A stretch of 20,709 bases of DNA, from NCBI GenBank assembly GCA_002373875.1, contig DFKQ01000089.1, positions 1 to 20,709 on the forward strand, given 5' to 3'. Each line of letters starts with the position of its first letter. The first letter of the stretch is position 1. The stretch comes from Lachnospiraceae bacterium UBA3641 (GTDB taxonomy: Bacteria > Bacillota > Clostridia > Lachnospirales > Lachnospiraceae). The position numbers and the translations under genes are program-made. Under the pieces are notes generated by a model. It worked only from the letters and a program-made list of their open reading frames with translations, ran no database searches and had not been told where the DNA came from. This document shows, piece by piece, positions 6,475-14,244 of the stretch.

Positions 6475-8502
6475 TTAACACTGCTTAAGCTGTTCGTTAT
6501 TTCTTTCGGATGTCATGTTTGCATAGAGTCCCTGAGCCGAAAGTTCGAGAGTTACTTCACCGTTATTATCAACCGGACCCTTCGCATCATCGGCCGGTGT
6601 CTCCTTCGCTTCGCCGTCCTTATCCTCTGCGGCATCCGGATCTTCTATCCCCTTATAACGGTTGAATATCTTCATGAATTCCTTACCGGTTATGCTCTCC
6701 TTTTCAAGAAGATAAGCTGCCAGCTCATTCATCAGCTCACGGTTTTCATTAAGCATCTGCTTAGCCTTCTCATAGGACTCTGCTATTATCCGCATAACCT
6801 CTGTATCAACATCTGCGGCTGTCTTGTCGGAGCATTCAAGCACCTTGCCTCCGTTTAAGTAGCGATCCTGCACCGATTCAAGCTGTATAAGTCCGAACTT
6901 CTCGGACATACCGTACTGGGTTACCATATTCCTGGCTATACCCGTTGCCTGTTCAATATCATTCGCCGCACCTGTCGTTATGGAGTCAAAGACTATCTCC
7001 TCTGCCGCACGTCCCGCAAGTGCCGTGATGATACGCTCCTCCAGCTCAATCTTGCTGCGCAGGTGCTTCTCCTCATCGGGTACATACCATGCATATCCGA
7101 GTGCCCCCATTGTACGTGGTACTATGGTGATCTTCTGTATGGGATCAGTATTCTTCTGAAGGGCGCTGGCAAGGGCATGACCGATCTCATGGAAGGATAC
7201 GATTTTTTTCTCCTCGGCACTCATCACCCTGTCCTTCTTCTCCTTACCCATCATCACAACTTCGATGGCTTCGAGAAGATCCTTCTGGTTTACTGCCTCA
7301 CGACCCTTCTTAACCGCATTTATGGCGGCTTCGTTTACCATGTTCGCAAGGTCCGAGCCTACGGCACCCGCTGTTGCCAGACCTATCTCCTCCATATCCA
7401 CCGTGTCATCAAGAAGGACATCCTTGCTGTGTACCTTAAGGGTTTCGATACGTCCCTTAAGATCGGGCTTGTCAACGATTATACGCCTGTCAAAGCGTCC
7501 GGGACGAAGGAGGGCCTTATCAAGTATCTCCGGCCTGTTTGTGGCGGCCAGTATCAGGATACCCTTACTGGTATCGAAACCATCCATTTCGGACAGGAGC
7601 TGGTTAAGTGTCTGCTCACGTTCGTCATTGCCGCCGCCGAACCTTGAATCACGGCTCTTACCTATCGCATCGATCTCATCTATAAATATGATACAAGGGG
7701 CATTCTTGGTCGCATCCCTGAACAGATCCCTGACCCTTGATGCGCCGACACCTACATACATCTCAACAAAGTCAGAGCCCGCAAGTGAGAAGAAGGGTAC
7801 ATGCGCCTCACCCGCAACAGCCTTGGCAAGCAGCGTCTTACCTGTTCCGGGCGGTCCCACTAAAAGAGCACCCTTTGGAAGCTTGGCTCCTATCTTAACG
7901 TACTTACCCGGATTATGCAGGAAGTCAACCACCTCCTGAAGTGATTCCTTGGCTTCATCCTGACCCGCAACATCCTTAAAGGTAATACCAGTTTCCTTCT
8001 GGACATATACCTTGGCATTACTTCTTCCGACACCCATGATGCCGCCGCCCTTGCTCATCCTTCTCATGAATACACTGACGATTATCCAGACAAATACAAG
8101 AGGTACGCCGTAATACAGCAGGGTCGGGAGAATAAGATCCGCAGTGGATACCTCCTTCTGTTCAAAGGATACACCTGCCTTGAGTAGCCTGTCGGCCAGC
8201 TCACCGTCATTAACGGGTGTTGCATAAAATGTATTCTTGACGTATTTGTCATCCTGCTTCTTGGGTGTGATCTCAATCTTATCGGAATCAATAACGACCT
8301 TTTCGATCTCGCCCTTTTCAACCTTTTCAATAAATTCATTATAGCTTATCTTCTTGTTGGTCCCGGCACCGAGCGAAGTACGCATATACGATACCATGAG
8401 CATGGTTATAAGTGTCGCTATTACCAGAACAAGAAGGGTCTGATGATTCTTGGGAGGTCTGTTGCCTCCGTTATTTCCCTGATTGTTATCATTCTCTCCC
8501 AT
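6475..8502 (-). CDS. ftsH: ATP-dependent zinc metalloprotease FtsH
   Basis: Membrane-bound AAA+ protease that degrades misfolded and short-lived membrane and cytosolic proteins as a hexamer. 675 residues, close to the usual length. TM helix 1 is about 22-40, the FtsH extracellular domain 45-120, TM helix 2 about 124-146. The AAA domain has Walker A GPPGTGKT (216-223), Walker B IIFIDEID (271-278), pore motif YVGVG (249-253) and the SRH with LLRPGRFDRR (331-340). The protease domain has zinc site HEIGH (H438, E439, H442) and third ligand D515. Most FtsH proteins read HEAGH; Ile still satisfies HExxH. The last 50 residues are an acidic, probably disordered tail. GGAG (8512-8515) precedes the ATG. 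It is a single gene with its own promoter and a leader carrying a perfect inverted repeat. Confidence 0.97.
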   Translation of the reverse strand: MGENDNNQGNNGGNRPPKNHQTLLVLVIATLITMLMVSYMRTSLGAGTNKKISYNEFIEKVEKGEIEKVVIDSDKIEITPKKQDDKYVKNTFYATPVNDGELADRLLKAGVSFEQKEVSTADLILPTLLYYGVPLVFVWIIVSVFMRRMSKGGGIMGVGRSNAKVYVQKETGITFKDVAGQDEAKESLQEVVDFLHNPGKYVKIGAKLPKGALLVGPPGTGKTLLAKAVAGEAHVPFFSLAGSDFVEMYVGVGASRVRDLFRDATKNAPCIIFIDEIDAIGKSRDSRFGGGNDEREQTLNQLLSEMDGFDTSKGILILAATNRPEILDKALLRPGRFDRRIIVDKPDLKGRIETLKVHSKDVLLDDTVDMEEIGLATAGAVGSDLANMVNEAAINAVKKGREAVNQKDLLEAIEVVMMGKEKKDRVMSAEEKKIVSFHEIGHALASALQKNTDPIQKITIVPRTMGALGYAWYVPDEEKHLRSKIELEERIITALAGRAAEEIVFDSITTGAANDIEQATGIARNMVTQYGMSEKFGLIQLESVQDRYLNGGKVLECSDKTAADVDTEVMRIIAESYEKAKQMLNENRELMNELAAYLLEKESITGKEFMKIFNRYKGIEDPDAAEDKDGEAKETPADDAKGPVDNNGEVTLELSAQGLYANMTSERNNEQLKQC

Positions 8503-8537
8503 TTATATATCTCCGTACTTTCATAGATATAATTTAT

Positions 8538-8572
8538 TATAGTAAACGAAATTATTTATTTCGTTTACTATA
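8538..8572. promoter_or_regulatory. Perfect 15-bp inverted repeat in the ftsH leader, operator or RNA hairpin
   Basis: TATAGTAAACGAAAT (8538-8552) and its exact complement (8558-8572) flank a 5-base centre. It lies 36 bases upstream of the ftsH ATG and about 20 bases downstream of the likely ftsH start point. It could bind a dimeric repressor or fold in the mRNA. The AT-rich stem lacks a terminator-type T-run in the ftsH direction. I do not recognise the half-site as a known operator. Confidence 0.6.
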
Positions 8573-8599
8573 GATCAACATAAGTTTACATATGACATG

Positions 8600-8628
8600 A
8601 TTATAATAACTTAAAAGCGATAAATCAA
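8600..8628 (-). promoter_or_regulatory. Promoter of ftsH
   Basis: Minus strand: TTGATT (8623-8628), 17-base spacer, perfect TATAAT (8600-8605). Start point near 8593, giving a leader of about 90 bases that contains the 8538-8572 inverted repeat. The remaining part of the 241-base region between ftsH and the acyltransferase gene shows no further gene. Confidence 0.5.
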
Positions 8629-8679
8629 CGTGGTTTTTTGAAGTTTCTGTGTCCTTTGGGTATTTATCGAAAGTTACTA

Positions 8680-8708
8680 TGGCATTTCGGTCAGGCTTCA
8701 TATATAAT
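8680..8708 (+). promoter_or_regulatory. Possible promoter of the acyltransferase pair
   Basis: A perfect TATAAT (8703-8708) lies 35 bases before the ATG, but the -35 region (TGGCAT, 17-base spacer) is poor. Either an activator helps or the true promoter is elsewhere; TTGAAG (8638-8643) with TATTTA (8661-8666) is a weaker alternative. Confidence 0.3.
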
Positions 8709-8743
8709 TATTTTGTTTTAGGGGTTTTTTTGAGGGGCATATA

Positions 8744-10216
8744 ATGGTTTTTAATTCTTATGTATTTGTTCTTGTCTTCCTTCCTCTTGTTGTTACGGTC
8801 TGTCTCTTTATTAACTCAAGGGGAGCATATACGGCGTCCAAGGCATTTCTGCTTATGGCTTCGCTGTTTTTCTATGCATGTGACAATCCTTTATCCCTCA
8901 TCATCCTTATTTCAAGTATCCTTGTCAATTACTGCATAGCCGGATTTCTCTTAAGAAAAGATTACGCACAGGGCATCAGGCGATGCTTTCTTGCATTGGG
9001 GATCATCTTAAACATCGGTGCGCTTGTGTGGTTTAAATATCTCGGTTTCTTTACCGGTATGATCAATTCCCTTTTTAATGCAGGGCTTACCGTAAAAAAC
9101 ATCCTGCTGCCCCTCGGGATAAGCTACTTCACCTTTTCACAGATATCGTATCTGGTCGATAAGTACAGGGAACCCGAAACCGGATATACTCTGCTCGATT
9201 ACTCACTCTATGTTACGTTCTTCCCCAAGATAACTGTCGGACCCATCGCACTTGCCGGTGATCTGATACCCCAATTCAACGACCTGTCACGCAAGAAGCC
9301 AAACCCCGGCAATCTTGCCGGCGGACTTGTCATCTTTGCGGCCGGTCTTGCCAAAAAGGTTCTTCTTGCGGATAACCTTGCGCCATATGTAACATGGGGT
9401 TACTCAAATACAGGGAACCTGGGACCCATAAACGCGCTTATGGTCATGCTCGCCTTTACGATGCAGATATATTTTGACTTTTCCGGCTACTGCGATATGG
9501 CGAAGGGAATATGCCTTATGATAAATATCGATCTGCCGGATAATTTTCTGTCTCCCTATACGGCAGTATCGGTTGCCGATTTCTGGAAAAAATGGCACAT
9601 TACCCTTACAGGCTTCTTCACCAGATATGTATACATACCCCTCGGGGGTAACCGCAAGGGTAAGGTCAGAACCTATATAAACATGTTCATTATCTTCTTC
9701 TTAAGCGGTCTGTGGCACGGAGCTTCCTATAATTATATCATCTGGGGCCTCATCCACGGCATCGGGATAACCTTAAGCAAGCTCCTTAAAGATAAGATGT
9801 CCCGTCTCCCTAAGATCTTAAGGCAGGCCGGAACCTTCATATTTGTCAATATAAGCTGGGTTTTCTTCAGGGCACCCACCTTAAGCGAAGCCGCCACATT
9901 CTTCCGGCAGTTTATCAACTTCAAGAAGATCCCCGTCAATATCGAGCTGGTTGCTGCGGCAACCCCCGATGAAATGCAGCTTCTTCAATGGCTTATCCTC
10001 AACCTGGGAAACAAGGCACCTTATATAAGCGGGTGCATTATAATAATCTCTTTTTTGCTTATATGCACCTTTATCTCAATGTACTGCAAGAATTCGGTAA
10101 AAAGGCTTGAAACCCTTAAGCTTTCCGGTCTTACCGTCTTAACAACCGTTATCCTGCTTGTGATGTCTGTACTGTCATTGTCGGGAGTTACCGAATTTAT
10201 TTATGAAAATTTCTAG
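8744..10216 (+). CDS. MBOAT-family membrane O-acyltransferase (AlgI/DltB-like)
   Basis: Polytopic membrane enzyme, 490 residues, about 10-12 helices, of the family that moves acyl groups across the membrane to extracellular polymers (AlgI for alginate, DltB for teichoic acids, PatA for peptidoglycan). Landmarks: FPKITVGPI (160-168), QIYFDFSGYCDMA (241-253), DFWKKWHITLTGF (279-291) with H285, YIPLGGNRKG (297-306), and LWHGASYNYIIWG (323-335) with the invariant H325. GAGGGG (8732-8737) six bases before the ATG makes the start firm. Followed after 15 bases by an SGNH-like gene, the usual partner: MBOAT brings the acyl group through the membrane and the SGNH protein places it on the polymer. Polymer unknown; no dlt or alginate genes are nearby. 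Confidence 0.92.
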   Translation: MVFNSYVFVLVFLPLVVTVCLFINSRGAYTASKAFLLMASLFFYACDNPLSLIILISSILVNYCIAGFLLRKDYAQGIRRCFLALGIILNIGALVWFKYLGFFTGMINSLFNAGLTVKNILLPLGISYFTFSQISYLVDKYREPETGYTLLDYSLYVTFFPKITVGPIALAGDLIPQFNDLSRKKPNPGNLAGGLVIFAAGLAKKVLLADNLAPYVTWGYSNTGNLGPINALMVMLAFTMQIYFDFSGYCDMAKGICLMINIDLPDNFLSPYTAVSVADFWKKWHITLTGFFTRYVYIPLGGNRKGKVRTYINMFIIFFLSGLWHGASYNYIIWGLIHGIGITLSKLLKDKMSRLPKILRQAGTFIFVNISWVFFRAPTLSEAATFFRQFINFKKIPVNIELVAAATPDEMQLLQWLILNLGNKAPYISGCIIIISFLLICTFISMYCKNSVKRLETLKLSGLTVLTTVILLVMSVLSLSGVTEFIYENF

Positions 10217-10231
10217 CATGGAATAAGTCTT

Positions 10232-11293
10232 ATGAAAAATACCGATATGACCCCCGTAAAGTTCATAAAGAGCACGATCGCATTCACTTTGCTCACCCTT
10301 GCCATCATTGCGGCTCTTGTCTTTATCATCGATCCCTTCAGCAGGTATCACAAGCCCTGGTTCGGGCTTACCAATGTTGAGACCGATGAACGTACAAGTG
10401 CTATAGGACTTGCGCGCAATCTTGATTATGACACCGCCCTAGTCGGTTCTTCCATGAGCGAGAACTTTAACTACAAGTGGTTTGAAGACGGTATCTTTGG
10501 CGCAAAATGTGTCAAGATATCCCTCCAGGGGGCCCACTATGGTGACTACAGGCTTGTTCTTGATGAGGTCCTAAGGCATAAGGGAACCCGGAATGTGGTA
10601 TTCTGCCTTGACACCTATCTTTTTATAGATGCCGCCTCTGCCTTTCCCCAGACCATTGAGGATTATTATGTTGCGGATATCGGTATAAGCGACATCCACT
10701 ATCTCTTTAATAAATCCGTGATCTTCGATTATTTGCCCAAATTCCTTATAAACAATGTCCGTGAGGGATTTAATGCCGAAAATGCATATAACTGGAGCGA
10801 TGATTATGAATACTCCAAATACGCTGCCAGGCTTGCCTATATGTCGAACCGCATCCTTATAAGAAATGAGGAGAAGGCCTATGATGTCTTCTTTGATAAT
10901 GCGGACGCCTTCACCGACCCCTTCATAGAGCAGATAAAGGCCCATCCCGATGTGACCTTCTACCTGTATGCACCGCCCTACAGCATCCTTTTCTGGGATG
11001 ATGTTGTCCTTCGCGGTAATGCAACCGCCACCATATGCACTCTTGAACGCGAGTACAAAAAGCTCCTTGAATGCGACAATGTCCGTCTCTTTTACTTCCA
11101 GGATGACAAGGATATCATTACCGATCTTGCCAATTACCGGGACTATTCCCACTATAAGGGTGATATCAACAGGTACATGTATGAAGCGATGCGTGACGGC
11201 AGGCACGAGATAACCCTTGATAACTACTATGACATATTACTTGATATGTATAATTTCGCAAATGAATATGATTACGAACAATGCTTCCACTGA
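10232..11293 (+). CDS. SGNH-like membrane-anchored partner of the MBOAT acyltransferase
   Basis: 353 residues, one N-terminal membrane helix (about 11-34) and an extracellular domain. Two marks of the SGNH/GDSL fold are seen: a block I-like VGSSMSENF (71-79), with S74 where the GDS serine lies, and DYSHYKG (304-310), where D304 and H307 fit the block V D-x-x-H pair. CLDTYLF (125-131) may be a central strand end. This arrangement resembles DltD, AlgJ/AlgX and similar O-acetylation partners, though overall identity to a named family was not recognised. It begins 15 bases after the MBOAT gene, so the two form an operon; the ribosome site (GGAA) is modest. Its stop is only 3 bases from the stop of the opposing symporter gene. 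Role in polymer O-acylation is inferred from the pairing. Confidence 0.75.
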   Translation: MKNTDMTPVKFIKSTIAFTLLTLAIIAALVFIIDPFSRYHKPWFGLTNVETDERTSAIGLARNLDYDTALVGSSMSENFNYKWFEDGIFGAKCVKISLQGAHYGDYRLVLDEVLRHKGTRNVVFCLDTYLFIDAASAFPQTIEDYYVADIGISDIHYLFNKSVIFDYLPKFLINNVREGFNAENAYNWSDDYEYSKYAARLAYMSNRILIRNEEKAYDVFFDNADAFTDPFIEQIKAHPDVTFYLYAPPYSILFWDDVVLRGNATATICTLEREYKKLLECDNVRLFYFQDDKDIITDLANYRDYSHYKGDINRYMYEAMRDGRHEITLDNYYDILLDMYNFANEYDYEQCFH

Positions 11294-11296
11294 CCC

Positions 11297-12664
11297 CTAT
11301 ATCCGGACCAATCCCAATACACTCGCTACCGAACTTATCAGGATGATGATGACAAATACCGGACACAGGAACCTGATCATGAACTTAAATACCTTTTTAC
11401 GTTTAAAGGGATGATCTCCGAGCGTCACCTCTTTTTCTATTTCGGCAAACCCCATGTACCTTACAACGAGCACGCAGGTAGCAAGGGCAGCGATCGGCAT
11501 CATTACCGAATTCGTTATAAAATCAAAGAAATCCAAAAACTGCATGCCTGCTATGGTAACCGAAGACAAGGGTCCGTATCCCAGAGAGGACAGGCTGCCA
11601 AGTACGATCATGATAGCAGTCATTATTATCGTTCCCTTTTTTCTGCTCCATCCGAACTCATCCGCAAAAGTGGACACAGCACTCTCCAACAGTGCGATCG
11701 CGCTTGTCACGGCGGCGAAAAGAACCAGAAGGAAAAACAGCAAACCCATTATCCTTCCCATTCCCATACTGGCAAATATCCTGGGCATGGTCATAAACAT
11801 CAGAGAGGGACCGGCCTTCAGAGCATCGGCATCTCCCCCGGAAAAAGCAAATACTGCGGGTATTATCATGAAGCTTGCAAGTATGGCTATTGCCGTATCA
11901 AATATCTCAACCTGAACGGTTGACTTCTCTATGCTGACTTCCTTCCTGACATATGAACCGAAGGTTATAAGAATACCCATGGCGATGGATAATGAATAAA
12001 ACATCTGCCCCATGGCCGATACTACCGTCATCAGCGAAAAGTCGGAAAAATTGGGTATCAGAATATATTTAACACCTTCCATGGCTCCCGGCCGTGATAC
12101 CGAATAGATACTTATTATAACGGCAAGCACTGCAAGAACGGGCATTAAGAACTTGGAAACCTTCTCTATACCATTCTGCACACCAAGCAGAATGATCATA
12201 ACAACAATAAGCGTGAACACAATGAACCACAGCTCGGCCGATGCCCCGTCAGATATAAATTCCGGGAAAAAATCATCCGAAGCGACAACATTAATATCAC
12301 TGTGCATATATTCAAACAGATACTTGCATACCCATCCTCCTATGACCGAATAATAGGGTACAATAAGTATGGGAACTATGGCATTTATCCAGCCGCCCCC
12401 TCTCAGCAGCCTGTTATCAGTATAATGGTTATATGCTCCGACCGGGCTCTTGCCGGTTGCCCGTCCTATAGCGGTTTCGGCAATGATCATGGTATATCCG
12501 AATGTAAGCGCAAGCGCTATGTATACCACAAGAAATACTCCGCCGCCGTATCTGGCACACAGATACGGAAACCTCCATATATTCCCAAGACCAACCGAAG
12601 CTCCCGCCGCAGCCAGCACGAAACCTATCTTCCCGGTAAATGAACCTCTCTGTTTATTATCCAT
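11297..12664 (-). CDS. Sodium-dependent transporter, neurotransmitter:sodium symporter (NSS/SNF) family
   Basis: Polytopic importer, 455 residues, about 11 helices as usual in bacterial NSS proteins such as MhsT and Tyt1, which import hydrophobic or aromatic amino acids with Na+. The TM1 signature is clear: AAGASVGLGNIWRFPYLC (19-36), with the unwound Na+/substrate-binding stretch and gate residue R31. GGGVFLVVYI follows in TM2, and VTSAIALLESAVSTF marks TM8 with its Na2-site region. Last gene of a five-gene operon, 28 bases after the dehydrogenase. The ribosome site is poor (GGATCGG), so expression may be low or coupled. The substrate cannot be set from sequence. No terminator is seen in the 3 bases before the opposing gene, so the two transcripts probably overlap. 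Confidence 0.93.
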   Translation of the reverse strand: MDNKQRGSFTGKIGFVLAAAGASVGLGNIWRFPYLCARYGGGVFLVVYIALALTFGYTMIIAETAIGRATGKSPVGAYNHYTDNRLLRGGGWINAIVPILIVPYYSVIGGWVCKYLFEYMHSDINVVASDDFFPEFISDGASAELWFIVFTLIVVMIILLGVQNGIEKVSKFLMPVLAVLAVIISIYSVSRPGAMEGVKYILIPNFSDFSLMTVVSAMGQMFYSLSIAMGILITFGSYVRKEVSIEKSTVQVEIFDTAIAILASFMIIPAVFAFSGGDADALKAGPSLMFMTMPRIFASMGMGRIMGLLFFLLVLFAAVTSAIALLESAVSTFADEFGWSRKKGTIIMTAIMIVLGSLSSLGYGPLSSVTIAGMQFLDFFDFITNSVMMPIAALATCVLVVRYMGFAEIEKEVTLGDHPFKRKKVFKFMIRFLCPVFVIIILISSVASVLGLVRI

Positions 12665-12692
12665 GATCCGATCCCATCCGTAAAATCACAAT

Positions 12693-13646
12693 CTATATCA
12701 CGTTCCTGTCAACACCGTCCATATAAGAGCGGATGTTAAGGTAAACCTCATGCATGAGCCTTGACCTGGCTTCTTTGGTTGCCCAGGCCATATGCGGTGT
12801 TACCAGAAGCCTGTCGCTGCCGGCCAGCTCCCTTAAGGGACTGTCTGCCCTCATGGGTTCACCGTCTATCACATCAAGCGCAGCACCGGCTATCCTGCCT
12901 TCCTTAATGGCTCTCACAAGAGCTCCTTCATCGACTATGGGCCCCCGCCCCATGTTTATAAGATAGGCCGTATCCTTCATCTTATCGAAGGCATCATCCG
13001 AAAAAAGACCCCTTGTATTATCATTAAGAGGTGCGTGTATGGAAATGACATCCGATTCCTTAAGAAAGTCATCCAGCGCAAGACGTGTATAAGTATCATC
13101 ATCATGTCTGCCGGAAGTGGAATAGTAAACAACCCTGCAGCCGAAGGCCGACGCTGCCGCTGCTACCCCTCTGCCTATATTCCCCAGTCCGACAATTCCG
13201 AAGGTCTTACCTTCAAGTTCATTGAAATACCGGTCAAAGTGGGTAAATATCGGTGATTCAATGTATCTTCCACTCTTTACATAATCATCATAATATCTTA
13301 ACTTTTCATATACATAAAAGAAGGCTGCGAACGTATGCTGAACAACGCTTGATGTCGAATATCCCACGGCATTGCAGACCTTTATCCCCCTGCTGTTGCA
13401 GTAGGCAACGTCAACATTGTCATACCCCGTCGCGGTAACACACACAAGCTTAAGCTTATCAAGACCTGCTATTGTTGATCCGTTGATGGGGAGCTTATTT
13501 ATGATGAGTACTTCCGCATCTCTGGCTCTTTTCTCTATCTCATCTGCCTGCGTTTTCTCATATGCCGTAAAATCACCCAGGCTTCCGTATTCCGACAGAT
13601 CCACATCCTGCCCGATATTCATTATCTCAAGTGCCGCTATCTTCAT
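12693..13646 (-). CDS. D-isomer-specific 2-hydroxyacid dehydrogenase (glycerate/hydroxypyruvate dehydrogenase-like)
   Basis: Cytosolic oxidoreductase, 317 residues from the ATG at 13646, interconverting a D-2-hydroxyacid and its 2-keto acid with NAD(P)H. It has nucleotide-binding GLGNIG (153-158), and the catalytic triad R234 (NMGRGPIVDEGAL), E263 (DGEP) and H285 (TPHMAWAT). After the second beta strand the sequence YYSTSGR lacks the Asp that selects NAD and ends in Arg, so NADPH may be preferred (inference). Start: an in-frame TTG lies 12 bases upstream but overlaps the GGAGGA ribosome site, so the ATG is the true start. It overlaps the TGA of mntP as ATGA, giving tight translational coupling. 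Closest in type to HprA-like enzymes; the natural substrate is unknown. Confidence 0.92.
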   Translation of the reverse strand: MKIAALEIMNIGQDVDLSEYGSLGDFTAYEKTQADEIEKRARDAEVLIINKLPINGSTIAGLDKLKLVCVTATGYDNVDVAYCNSRGIKVCNAVGYSTSSVVQHTFAAFFYVYEKLRYYDDYVKSGRYIESPIFTHFDRYFNELEGKTFGIVGLGNIGRGVAAAASAFGCRVVYYSTSGRHDDDTYTRLALDDFLKESDVISIHAPLNDNTRGLFSDDAFDKMKDTAYLINMGRGPIVDEGALVRAIKEGRIAGAALDVIDGEPMRADSPLRELAGSDRLLVTPHMAWATKEARSRLMHEVYLNIRSYMDGVDRNVI

Positions 13647-14239
13647 AAGGTCCTCCAATTGTAATTAGTCAGCATTTCGATCCCTATACATATAAGGATG
13701 ACCCCTCCCAGGATCATTGCCTTATCCGCCAGATGTTCTCCTATCCTCTTGCCTATCGTAAGCCCTGCCAGACAAATAAAAAAGGTCACAGCACCTATTA
13801 TCAATGCGGCAGCCCCGGCTCCGGGAAAGGAATAATCCGAGATGGCAAAGCCGGTGGACAGGGCATCAATACTGGTTGCAATACCCTGTAAAATAAGTCT
13901 CCGTCCGGAAATGATGACCTCACCATCCCCTGTATCCCCTTTCTTTTGTCTTAGGGATTCACATATCATCTTCACCCCTAAGGCAAACAGAAGCAGAAAT
14001 GCTATTATCGGAATAAACCGCTGAAATCCCACAAATATCCGGGCTATTGTTCTGACACATATCCATCCCGTGAGAGGCATCAGAGCCTGAAAGAAGGCAA
14101 ATACTCCTGCCATTTTATATTTCCTCAAGCCCTTTATGTCCGTCTCACTAAGGCCGTTTGCCAGACACACCGAAAAGGCATCCATGGCCAGTCCGGCTCC
14201 GAGAAGTATGGAGTTCCCAAGAAAAAACCACAGCCTCAT
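13643..14239 (-). CDS. mntP: Manganese efflux protein MntP (DUF204)
   Basis: Small membrane protein, 198 residues, six predicted helices in two repeated halves, exporting Mn2+. Each half carries the family Asp motif: LAMDAFSVCLANG with D20, and ATSIDALSTGFAI with D125. Both are in the membrane and essential in E. coli MntP. The ATG at 14239 gives the usual short lead before the first motif. A GTG at 14251 would overlap the preceding gene by 7 bases and has no ribosome site, while AGGG lies 3 bases before the ATG, close but usable. mntP is often controlled by the yybP-ykoY Mn riboswitch; none is seen here, and the gene sits third in an operon, so Mn control would have to act on the whole operon or elsewhere. 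Confidence 0.92.
   Translation of the reverse strand: MRLWFFLGNSILLGAGLAMDAFSVCLANGLSETDIKGLRKYKMAGVFAFFQALMPLTGWICVRTIARIFVGFQRFIPIIAFLLLFALGVKMICESLRQKKGDTGDGEVIISGRRLILQGIATSIDALSTGFAISDYSFPGAGAAALIIGAVTFFICLAGLTIGKRIGEHLADKAMILGGVILICIGIEMLTNYNWRTL
13651..13656 (-). promoter_or_regulatory. Ribosome binding site deciding the dehydrogenase start
   Basis: GGAGGA on the minus strand, 4 bases before ATG 13646 and inside the last codons of mntP. It excludes the upstream in-frame TTG (13656-13658), which shares a base with it. Confidence 0.8.
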
Positions 14240-14244
14240 GTACC

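Noticed and set aside
7063..7939. Two long plus-strand frames opposite ftsH
   Set aside because: They mirror the AAA and protease domains of ftsH and have no family features.
8680..8700. Sigma-54-like site (TGGCA followed by a GC) before the acyltransferase gene
   Set aside because: The GG and GC are 12 bases apart instead of 10, and no TTGC-type -12 element is present.
10571..11206. 211-codon minus-strand frame opposite the SGNH-like gene
   Set aside because: No ribosome site, no domain; the plus-strand gene has the SGNH-type motifs and operon position.
13647..13658. Upstream TTG start for the dehydrogenase
   Set aside because: The TTG overlaps the GGAGGA ribosome site of the ATG at 13646, and homologues begin at the KIAALE-type strand.
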